Part shown: positions 9,601-15,858 of the stretch, one piece after another
Layout of the letters: every line of letters begins with the position of its first letter
Numbering within the stretch: the stretch's first letter is position 1
NCBI GenBank assembly: GCA_002309155.1
Contig: DBXB01000072.1
Location: 1-34,295, forward strand
DNA length: 34,295 bases
DNA from: Bacteroidales bacterium UBA1223
GTDB lineage: Bacteria > Bacteroidota > Bacteroidia > Bacteroidales > P3
Reading direction: 5' to 3'
Program-made: the position numbers and the translations under genes
The notes under the pieces: model-generated
Told to the model about the DNA's origin: nothing
The model's input: only the letters and a program-made list of their open reading frames with translations
Database searches by the model: none

Positions 9601-10085
9601 TCGATCACGAAATCCATGTCCACCTTGTTGCCCTTGACGATCTGAAGGGTGTTCTTGGTGAGTGTCTTCGACGATACCACCTTTTCGGCGAGGGCTTCGG
9701 GATAACTTACCAGCAGCAGTCTGTTGCCGGCATTAAGTTTGCGGACCACCTCGCTGCGCATCAGTACATTGGCGTTGTCGGTCTCTTCCGTCTGGTATGG
9801 ACGGCGGTAAGTCGTCGGGAAAAGCATCACCCGTTTTGAGTCCATGTCGGAATCTGCGTCGTCCAGCAAGTTCTCGAGGTCGTTCTGCAGATAGTAGGCA
9901 TCTTCTTTGCCGCTCGCTATGAACAGCATGTTCCTGTCTTCCATTCTCGACGACAGCGAGGCCCCTATGACGGCGGTGAGACTGCCGGCGATTCCGTCTA
10001 GGTGTATGCGTGCTCTGCCTTTGTTGAGCAGAGAAGTTATTTTTTCAATTAGTGGAGAACTGTTATAATTGTCGTCAAAGAACAT
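6615..10085 (-). CDS. mfd: Transcription-repair coupling factor Mfd
   Basis: An 1156-residue superfamily-2 ATPase that removes RNA polymerase stalled at DNA lesions and recruits UvrA/UvrB. An N-terminal UvrB-like region is followed by the CarD-like RNAP-interaction domain (FELKPGDYVTHIDYGVGRF, about 459-478), Walker A in CGDVGFGKTE (about 612-620), Walker B DEEQ (about 715), the motif TATPIPRTL, motif VI GRVGRS (about 885) and a C-terminal TRCF domain. An in-frame reading extends to a TTG at 10196, but those 37 residues do not resemble the family and the TTG overlaps a TATTTTTG promoter box, so the ATG at 10085 is chosen; MFFDDNYNSSPLIEKI aligns with the usual Bacteroidetes N-terminus. Transcribed alone and divergent from porX. 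Confidence 0.96.
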   Translation of the reverse strand: MFFDDNYNSSPLIEKITSLLNKGRARIHLDGIAGSLTAVIGASLSSRMEDRNMLFIASGKEDAYYLQNDLENLLDDADSDMDSKRVMLFPTTYRRPYQTEETDNANVLMRSEVVRKLNAGNRLLLVSYPEALAEKVVSSKTLTKNTLQIVKGNKVDMDFVIDVLQEYNFERVDYVVQPGDYAVRGGIIDVFSFSNENPYRIEFFDDTVDSLRSFDPVTQLSIHKLDRINIIPDLENKGNAEVTWNMSESDKVNLLDYFASDDIVWASGLTQSCEIIEKCYATAVTEYEKLAKDKEKGLIRLQKAKPDENYSSANDFIKALIPCNVIESGNSYFFTSSADNKVKIQDSDSFIHVNSEPQPVFNKQFDLLRDSLEHYSSLGYSLYISIGSEQQRKRLDKVFSQQPGAENIPFSAFNFQLHNGFIDHDRHVLCYTDHEIFERYHKYTVRDLSQNREAITLKELFELKPGDYVTHIDYGVGRFSGLEKIEVNGKQQEVIRLIYKNNDTLYISIHSLHKISRYIGKEGVTPTLNRLGSSSWQVLKQKTKKRVKDIAKELIALYAKRKASRGFAFSSDSYLQNELEASFMYEDTPDQLKATLDVKNDMEAAAPMDRLVCGDVGFGKTEVAIRAAFKAVCDSKQVAVLVPSTILAFQHYNTFSERLKEMPVKIDYLNRFRSTKERNHILRDLESGKIDILIGTHAITNEKVKFKDLGLLIIDEEQKFGVSVKEKLKQMRTDVDVLTLTATPIPRTLQFSLMGARDLSVIQTPPPNRQPIQTELATFNEDTIRDAILFELSRNGQVFVINNRVENLTEMAGLISRLVPDAHVAIAHGQMEGKQVEDTMMDFIEGDIDVLVSTAIVENGLDIPNANTIIINNAHQFGLSDLHQMRGRVGRSNRKAFCYMLIPSFTVLTDEAQKRLRAIEEFASVGSGFNIAMRDLDIRGAGNILGAEQSGFISEIGYDMYHKILNEAIEELKETDFRELFYNDGGDNNADGTANQESTANTQFVKECLIETDLEVLIPDNYVTNGGQRLLLYKELNDISSDDELDNFRERLIDRFGPIPKSTQELIKTITLRRMAKDFGIEKLVLKQEKMVCHFVANQQNPFYQSNNFMKLIRYAQDHPRSVHLKETTERLSLVCDNVDSIHSAIDKLQNLTGNC

Positions 10086-10193
10086 TTTGTCGTCGCAAGG
10101 TGCAGGAATGAAAGTGCTATTGATAAAAAATAATGTGTATATGCACTTTTTAATCAGTGCTATATCGTGAAACGAACAAATCGGTTCACTCTC

Positions 10194-10201
10194 CAAAAAT
10201 A
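10194..10201 (-). promoter_or_regulatory. -7 box of the mfd promoter
   Basis: TATTTTTG on the minus strand fits TAnnTTTG; no clear -33 TTTG. The predicted leader to the ATG at 10085 is about 100 nt. Confidence 0.5.
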
Positions 10202-10224
10202 CTAAAAAACTACAAAACTCGTTT

Positions 10225-10340
10225 TATTTTTAAAACTATCTAGAAAACCTAGAAGACCTAGATATTCTAGAAATTCTAGAAAAACTTGAAGCTCTAGAAC
10301 TTCTTTAACCTTTAAACTGTAACCTTTAAACTTTACTCAA
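10225..10340 (-). repeat. Modular low-complexity tract between mfd and porX
   Basis: Read toward mfd: TTTAAAGGTTACAGTTTAAAGG, then a run of TTCTAGAGCTTC, TTCTAGAATTTCTAG and TTCTAGGTTTTCTAG words, ending just upstream of the mfd promoter box. The first block shares a 22-bp identical stretch (10307-10328) with 6398-6419. No gene is visible and no TAnnTTTG box for porX was found in it. Confidence 0.8.
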
Positions 10341-10346
10341 AACAAT

Positions 10347-11894
10347 ATGGACCAAATTGTCATTCTCTGGGCTGATGATGAAATCGATCTTTTGAAACCC
10401 CATATCCTCTTTCTTGAAGACAAGGGATACAAAGTTATTCCCGTTACTTCAGGCAGTGAGGCTCTCGACGAACTTGCTAACGGAAAGATTGATCTAGTCT
10501 TTCTGGATGAAAATATGCCGGGACTCAGTGGACTGGACACACTGACCGAAATCAAGGGCCGCTATCCGCAGATTCCTGTCATCATGATTACCAAAAGTGA
10601 GGAAGAGCATATCATGGATGAAGCTCTTGGAGGAAAGATATCCGACTACCTTATCAAGCCGGTGAATCCCAATCAGATACTCCTTTCGGTGAAGAAGCAT
10701 ACCGAGGCTCGCCGTCTGGTAAGCGAGAAGTCCACATTCAGCTATCAGCAACAGTTCAGGGATATCAGCATGCGCCTCTCCGACCGTCTCGATGCCGACG
10801 AGTGGATAGAGCTCTACAAGAAACTCGTCTACTGGGATCTGGAGCTGGCTTCGACCGAGGACGACAATATCCACGACATCTTCAAGTCGCAGAAGTCCGA
10901 GGCTAACCAGCTCTTCTGCAAGTTCTACGAGAACCATTATATCGACTGGGTCAACGACGTGGAGCAAAAGCCGTTGATGTCGCCGACAGTGGTGAGGGAG
11001 CGTCTCTTTCCGTTGCTGGAGGACGACAAACCGACCTTCATGATTGTGATAGATAATTTCCGCTACGACCAGTGGAAATATATACAGCCGTTGGTGGAGC
11101 AGTATCTTCATGTCGAGAAAGACGAGATATACTACAGCATCATCCCCACAACAACCCAGTTTGCCCGCAACAGCATGTTCGCCGGACTTATGCCCGCCGA
11201 GATAGAGCGCAAATACCCGCAGTATTGGGTCAATGAGGACGAGGAGGGGTTCAAGAATCAGTTCGAGAGCGAGCTGATGGGTGAGAACCTGAAGCGACAC
11301 GGATTCAATATCAAGCATTCCTACAACAAGGTCCTCAATGCCCAGCATGGCAAGAAGTTGGTCGACAGTCTGCCGAATCTCATGCACAACAAGTTGAATA
11401 TCATTATATATAATTTTATCGACATGCTGTCGCATGCCCGTACCGACTCCAACATAGTGCGTGAGCTCGCCGAGGACGAGCGTGCCTACCGTTCAGTGAC
11501 ACTGTCGTGGCTGGAGCACTCGCCTCTTCTCGAGGTGATAAAGTTCCTCTCGGAGCATGATGCCAACGTGGTGATAACCACTGACCATGGCTCGGTACGT
11601 ATTGACAACCCTGTGCGTGTCAAGGGCGACCGTGACATCTCTGTCAATCTGCGCTACAAGCAGGGCCGTCTACTGGACTACAATCCCAAACAGGTGTTCG
11701 AGGTGAAGGAGCCTCGCAAGATATTCCTCCCGAAGCGGTACATCACCTCACCCTATATCTTTGCCCACAACAACGACTTCTTCGCCTATCCCAACAACTA
11801 CAACCAGTACGTGCAGTATTACATGAACACCTTCCAGCACGGCGGCATCTCCATGGAGGAGACCCTTATCCCGTTCATCACCCTTAAGAGTTAA
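10347..11894 (+). CDS. porX: PorX-type response regulator with PglZ phosphatase-like domain
   Basis: A 515-residue protein with an N-terminal receiver domain (about 1-120) and a C-terminal PglZ/alkaline-phosphatase-fold domain. The acidic pocket D10/D11, phospho-acceptor D54 (VFLDENMPG), T82 and K104 (YLIKP) are all present. The effector half keeps a Thr-rich active-site segment (IIPTTTQFARNSMFAGL) and the metal-binding ITTDHGS. In Porphyromonas and Flavobacterium PorX controls type IX secretion genes with the histidine kinase PorY and sigma factor SigP; its PglZ half has been reported to act on cyclic oligonucleotides. No kinase gene is adjacent, as is usual for this family. Cytosolic. The start is the first ATG, and the receiver domain begins immediately. 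Confidence 0.93.
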   Translation: MDQIVILWADDEIDLLKPHILFLEDKGYKVIPVTSGSEALDELANGKIDLVFLDENMPGLSGLDTLTEIKGRYPQIPVIMITKSEEEHIMDEALGGKISDYLIKPVNPNQILLSVKKHTEARRLVSEKSTFSYQQQFRDISMRLSDRLDADEWIELYKKLVYWDLELASTEDDNIHDIFKSQKSEANQLFCKFYENHYIDWVNDVEQKPLMSPTVVRERLFPLLEDDKPTFMIVIDNFRYDQWKYIQPLVEQYLHVEKDEIYYSIIPTTTQFARNSMFAGLMPAEIERKYPQYWVNEDEEGFKNQFESELMGENLKRHGFNIKHSYNKVLNAQHGKKLVDSLPNLMHNKLNIIIYNFIDMLSHARTDSNIVRELAEDERAYRSVTLSWLEHSPLLEVIKFLSEHDANVVITTDHGSVRIDNPVRVKGDRDISVNLRYKQGRLLDYNPKQVFEVKEPRKIFLPKRYITSPYIFAHNNDFFAYPNNYNQYVQYYMNTFQHGGISMEETLIPFITLKS

Positions 11895-11982
11895 AACGGG
11901 GTGAAAAGGGTGAATCTCATCTTGTTGTGAGTGTTTGTGGATGACGGAATTATAAAAGTGCGATTAATCAAAAATAAAATTG

Positions 11983-11990
11983 TACTTTTG
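11983..11990 (+). promoter_or_regulatory. -7 box of the 6S-like RNA promoter
   Basis: TACTTTTG fits TAnnTTTG exactly; no good -33 element. It predicts transcription from about 11997 into the structured RNA. Confidence 0.55.
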
Positions 11991-11996
11991 CTCTCT

Positions 11997-12254
11997 AAAA
12001 AGAAATTATTCTAAATCTTAATAAATAAGATAGTCAAAGTTATAACGTGAAAAACTGATACTAGAACATCCTTGATTAGGCTGAAATAACAGAATTAGGA
12101 CCTTTGTAAATACATCAGTCAGACAAGGCACGGATGTTTGCGCTCTGAAATAGGGCGTGGACAGTATGGTTGTCGTCTGATGTGGGCCGTCCTAAGCCTC
12201 TGTTATACCAATCTCTTCCATGCCCTCTTTTTCGAAAACAAGAGAGGTTTTTTT
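11997..12254 (+). ncRNA. ssrS: Rod-shaped structured RNA, probable 6S RNA
   Basis: A region without an ORF, bracketed by a -7 box and a T-tailed terminator, folds into one long interrupted hairpin. Pairs seen: GATT(A)GG 12074-12080 with CCAATC 12208-12213; ATAACAGA 12086-12093 with TCTGTTAT 12199-12206; TTAGGAC 12095-12101 with GTCCTAA 12189-12195; ACATCAG 12112-12118 with CTGATGT 12177-12183; GACAA 12122-12126 with TTGTC 12170-12174; and a 12-bp apical stem 12135-12146 with 12152-12163 (loop GAAAT). A central bubble (12102-12111 against 12184-12188) separates the closing and internal stems. This closing stem/bubble/long stem layout is that of 6S RNA, which binds the sigma-70-type holoenzyme as a promoter mimic. 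The family call rests on architecture only. The 5' end is inferred and may lie further in. Confidence 0.6.
12224..12254 (+). terminator. Rho-independent terminator of the 6S-like RNA
   Basis: CCTCTTTT (12224-12231) pairs with AAGAGAGG (12240-12247) with one G-U pair, followed by seven T. It ends 34 bp before the methyltransferase ATG. Confidence 0.85.
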
Positions 12255-12288
12255 ATGCCCTCATTAAAAGTAAAAATGATTGCATAAG

Positions 12289-13635
12289 ATGAAGAAGAGA
12301 AAGGTTGTTCCATATCCCATATATGAAGATGAAGATATCTCAGATCAGTTAGGTATAGCTGAATTGCCTCTATATACATACGGAACAACACTCCCTACTG
12401 ACTTATCGATGCTTTCGTTGTTTTCCGGATGTGGCGGAATGGATATAGGTTTTGAAGGCGGTTTTATATGTCACAAAAAATCTATACCAGAAGATTCCGA
12501 AGGAATTGAATGTGTGGTAAATAAGGATTGGGTCAAGTTGAAACCCAACCGTTTCAAGACTATCTTCGCCAATGATATTCTTCCAGAAGCAATGCGTTCG
12601 TGGATTCAGTACATGAAACGTTATGACAAAAATCCATATATATATCATCCGGACAGTATTGTTGACTTGGTAAAAAGACACCGCGCTGGTGAGAATGTTT
12701 TTCCAGAGCATGTTGATATTGTCACGGGAGGTTTCCCTTGTCAGGATTTCAGCGTGGCTGGGAAACGGAAAGGATTTGAGTCAGATAAGTCGCATGACGG
12801 AACCCGTAGGAATCAGGACTTGCCTACTGAGGAGACCAGAGGAAAGTTGTATTATTGGATGAAGCAGGTTATTGACATCACTAAGCCCAAAATATTCATC
12901 GCAGAGAATGTTAAGGGGCTTGTGACATTAGGTGATGTCAGGGAAATAATACAACGAGACTTTGCCCATGCAGATGGAGATGGCTATATTGTTCCACCTC
13001 CGCAGGTGCTGCACGCTGGCAACTTTGGGGTGCCTGAAACTAGAGAACGTGTCATCTTTATTGGTATAAGACGTAGTGCATTAAATCAGAAAGCGCTGAG
13101 GGCTCTCGAGAAGGACGTGATTCCTGATGAGTATAATCCGTATCCGTCGCCAACACACAATTACAATGTGGGCGACGACACCTTGCTCACTCCGGTTACT
13201 TGTAGAGACGTATTCACTGACTTAGAAGAACCAGAATATGCGAGAGATTTGTCTCAGCGTTTCTACTCCAAGGCGAAATTTATGGGTAAACACTGTCAAG
13301 GTCAAACAGAAATTCATCTTGACGGTCTGGCTCCTACAATACGTTCCGAGCATCATGGGAACATAGAATTCCGTAGATTGAGTGCTGAACATGGGGGTAT
13401 ATATAACGAAGAACTGGCACAAGGTAAAAAGGAAAGGAGGTTGACCCCTCGTGAGTGTGCTCTGATACAAACATTCCCACCGGATTATCCATTTGTGACT
13501 TATCGACCGCAATCGTCCCTTTTCGCAGTGAATCAGTCGGGGGCATACAAGGTGATAGGTAATGCGGTTCCGCCAATGTTGGCCTATAACATTGCTGTCA
13601 GAATTCAGGAATTGTGGCCAAAATACTTTGAATAG
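12289..13635 (+). CDS. DNA (cytosine-5)-methyltransferase of a type II RM system
   Basis: A 448-residue C5-MTase with all key motifs: I (LFSGCGG, 44-50, SAM binding), IV (GGFPCQDFS, catalytic Cys151), VI (ENV, 206-208), VIII (ETRERV, 250-255), IX (RRLTPRECALIQTFP, 383-397) and X (YKVIGNAVPP, 420-429). About 100 residues separate motifs I and IV, longer than in compact enzymes. The target-recognition region (about 263-383) is short; specificity cannot be read from it. It would protect host sites against the nuclease encoded 3 bp downstream. ATG 12289 is preferred over a TTG three codons upstream. No promoter box was found between the 6S-like RNA terminator and the start. The gene is more AT-rich than most flanking genes, consistent with transfer. 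Confidence 0.93.
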   Translation: MKKRKVVPYPIYEDEDISDQLGIAELPLYTYGTTLPTDLSMLSLFSGCGGMDIGFEGGFICHKKSIPEDSEGIECVVNKDWVKLKPNRFKTIFANDILPEAMRSWIQYMKRYDKNPYIYHPDSIVDLVKRHRAGENVFPEHVDIVTGGFPCQDFSVAGKRKGFESDKSHDGTRRNQDLPTEETRGKLYYWMKQVIDITKPKIFIAENVKGLVTLGDVREIIQRDFAHADGDGYIVPPPQVLHAGNFGVPETRERVIFIGIRRSALNQKALRALEKDVIPDEYNPYPSPTHNYNVGDDTLLTPVTCRDVFTDLEEPEYARDLSQRFYSKAKFMGKHCQGQTEIHLDGLAPTIRSEHHGNIEFRRLSAEHGGIYNEELAQGKKERRLTPRECALIQTFPPDYPFVTYRPQSSLFAVNQSGAYKVIGNAVPPMLAYNIAVRIQELWPKYFE

Positions 13636-13638
13636 ATT

Positions 13639-14724
13639 ATGGGAAAAATCATCGCAATAAGGAAAAATGACGCAAATGTTGCCGAAGGGATATTCCGTAA
13701 CCTGATGAAGGAGACAGAGGATATCCTGAACTCACGGGCATTGAAAAACAATTGGCGTACAACCACCAAGTCGTTGACATCATCCTCTATTGAAAAAGAG
13801 GCTGTTGATGCTATAAAGAACGCATGTTGTAAAGTCAAAGAGTTTGATGCAGATGAGGTTAATCTTATATCGGGGCACAAATTCCCTGATATCGTTGCGG
13901 AAAAGTATTATGGTGTCGAAGTGAAATCAACGACATCCGATCATTGGAAATCGACAGGGAGCAGTATTGTTGAGAGTACCCGTGTGGAAACGGTGGAGAG
14001 CATATACGTACTGTTTGGGAAATTGGGTGGCAGATGTGTGGAATTCAAGTGCCGTCCTTATTCTGATGTGATGTATGACATAGCTGTCACTCACTCACCC
14101 CGTTACTTGATTGATATGGAATTGTCAAAAGGCAATACCATTTTTGACAAGATTAAATGCGATTATGATAGTTTTAGAAAAGACCCCAATTCTATCAAGA
14201 AAGTAAAGAATTACTATAAGAGACAAGCAAGGAAGGGACAGATGCCGTGGTGGATAGATGAGAATGAGGAAAACCCTCTTACGTTGCCGGTGAATATACG
14301 ACTTTGGAATACGCTTGGTATGGATGAGAGGGAGATGCTTCTAGCAATGTTTTTTATTTTATTTCCAGAAGTTGTTAATGGTGAATACGGCAATGCTGTC
14401 TTATGGATGGTTAGTGCCAAGGGCGTTGTGAATCCTAGTTTTAGAGATCCGTTCTCAGCTGGAGGAAAGGTGAATCCAAGTACATGGGAGCCTATGGATG
14501 GTGGTGTCCCTCAAGTCTGGAAAAAACTCTTTGAGCATAAGTCTGTCATCAAGGATTTATTGGGAGATTCCTCTATTTACCCATATATGAGAGAATACAA
14601 TCCGGCTCTCCTTAAATCAAAGAATATGTATAAGTCATGGGTTCACCAAATAGGAGGGATACTAAAAGAACAAACTGTTCGTGGAATAAAATACAGAATA
14701 GAGGATGTACTTCTGAACAATTAA
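13639..14724 (+). CDS. Probable type II restriction endonuclease (PD-(D/E)XK)
   Basis: A 361-residue protein whose ATG lies 3 bp after the methyltransferase stop, so the two are co-translated. I do not recognise the family by name. A PD-(D/E)XK nuclease signature is visible: FPD (Asp84), nine residues, then E94-V-K96 within YYGVEVKSTT. This is the Mg2+-dependent cleavage core, and it follows a predicted helical N-terminal region. No signal peptide or membrane segment. Together with the adjacent C5-MTase this is best read as the partner nuclease, sharing the same unknown target site. The frame is intact, so the system looks functional. Other PD-(D/E)XK roles, such as a nickase, cannot be excluded. 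Confidence 0.8.
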   Translation: MGKIIAIRKNDANVAEGIFRNLMKETEDILNSRALKNNWRTTTKSLTSSSIEKEAVDAIKNACCKVKEFDADEVNLISGHKFPDIVAEKYYGVEVKSTTSDHWKSTGSSIVESTRVETVESIYVLFGKLGGRCVEFKCRPYSDVMYDIAVTHSPRYLIDMELSKGNTIFDKIKCDYDSFRKDPNSIKKVKNYYKRQARKGQMPWWIDENEENPLTLPVNIRLWNTLGMDEREMLLAMFFILFPEVVNGEYGNAVLWMVSAKGVVNPSFRDPFSAGGKVNPSTWEPMDGGVPQVWKKLFEHKSVIKDLLGDSSIYPYMREYNPALLKSKNMYKSWVHQIGGILKEQTVRGIKYRIEDVLLNN

Positions 14725-14730
14725 CTTCTA

Positions 14731-14750
14731 ATCTGTAACCTTTAAACTTA
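14731..14750. repeat. Short copy of the TTTAAAGGTTACAG word
   Basis: CTGTAACCTTTAAACTT lies between the convergent restriction gene and phosphoesterase. It is the same word as at 6398-6419 and 10307-10328. No terminator hairpin is evident in this 33-bp gap. Confidence 0.6.
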
Positions 14751-14757
14751 CCCCCGG

Positions 14758-15846
14758 TTACCGGACTGTCGCCACAATATATTCTGATTGGGTGCCGATG
14801 CGGTATTTGGCGCCCCAGATGCCTAGACCTGAGCTTACGTAGTAGTGGGTGTCGCCACGCTGGTGGCTGCCCCAATAACATTCATACATGGCACGGACCA
14901 ACCATGAGAGAGGCCAGACCTGTCCGCCGTGGGTGTGACCGCTGAACTGGAAGTCGATGTGATTCGACTCAGCCTCTTCAAGATGGCTAGGCTGATGATC
15001 CAGGAGGATGGTGTATAGCGACGGGTCAATGTCGAAGTCAGACAACTCCTTGCGGTGGCGGTTGCTGCGGTCGTCTCGACCCAGTATCTCCACTCCGTCG
15101 ACGATAGCCACACTGTCGACGAGAAGATGGATGTTGGCATCTTCGTAGAACTGCAGGACTTTCGACTTCCCTGACATATATTCGTGGTTGCCCAGACAGG
15201 CGAAAACAGGCGCATTGATGCGCAGGAACTCCTCAGCCATGGACTCCTCAACGACAGGACGCATGCTTAAATCGATGATGTCGCCGGCAATCAATACGAG
15301 GTCTGGATTCTCGTCGTTTATCAGGTCAATCCATTTCGCCAGATCAGCGCGTCTGTTGGGATAGCCGATATGCAGGTCGGAAGCCATGACTATCTTTAAA
15401 GGCTTTTCTATTTTGCCATGACTGTCAAGGGTTATCTCCACCCGTTGCTTGTGGTGGTAGTGCAGCCTGCCATAAACGAATATGGCGGTCAGGGTCAGCA
15501 GGAGTATTATAGTTGTCGGCAGGCTATCGTGCAGGGCGGTTTTGGGTAAGAGGTGAAGCAGTCGGCACAGGTCGAGGAGCACAAAAGCCATGAGGAGATA
15601 GACGAGTATGATAAGAGTCTTGTTGCCAAGGTTGTATACGAACGACGCCAGTCCGAGAGGCAACGGGTTCATCAAGGGACTGAGACTTACGAAGGCAAGC
15701 AGGAAACAGCAACATACAATGCTTACAAGAGTCGCCTTGCCCCATCGGGGCAGGGGGATCAGAGTCCAGACGTGCCACATCACGTAGGTCATCAATCCGA
15801 TAAGGATGATGAAGAAGAGGATTATTGTAGCTATCTTGATATTCAT
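14758..15846 (-). CDS. Membrane-anchored calcineurin-like metallophosphoesterase
   Basis: 362 residues. Three or four hydrophobic helices occupy about residues 1-125; a metallophosphoesterase domain of the YaeI/YkuE type fills the rest. Metal-ligand motifs are complete: SDLHIG, LIAGDIID, CLGNHE and FSGHTHGGQVWP. The fold hydrolyses phosphomono- or phosphodiesters with a dinuclear metal centre; the substrate here is unknown, though related membrane-anchored enzymes have been linked to lipid or envelope metabolites. The ATG at 15846 lies 12 bp downstream of the tex stop on the same strand, so the two form an operon with tex first. It ends convergently against the RM operon. Confidence 0.88.
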   Translation of the reverse strand: MNIKIATIILFFIILIGLMTYVMWHVWTLIPLPRWGKATLVSIVCCCFLLAFVSLSPLMNPLPLGLASFVYNLGNKTLIILVYLLMAFVLLDLCRLLHLLPKTALHDSLPTTIILLLTLTAIFVYGRLHYHHKQRVEITLDSHGKIEKPLKIVMASDLHIGYPNRRADLAKWIDLINDENPDLVLIAGDIIDLSMRPVVEESMAEEFLRINAPVFACLGNHEYMSGKSKVLQFYEDANIHLLVDSVAIVDGVEILGRDDRSNRHRKELSDFDIDPSLYTILLDHQPSHLEEAESNHIDFQFSGHTHGGQVWPLSWLVRAMYECYWGSHQRGDTHYYVSSGLGIWGAKYRIGTQSEYIVATVR

Positions 15847-15858
15847 TGCGGAAGAGTG

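Noticed and set aside
10086..10196. 37-codon N-terminal extension of Mfd
   Set aside because: Begins with TTG overlapping the -7 box and does not resemble the family N-terminus.
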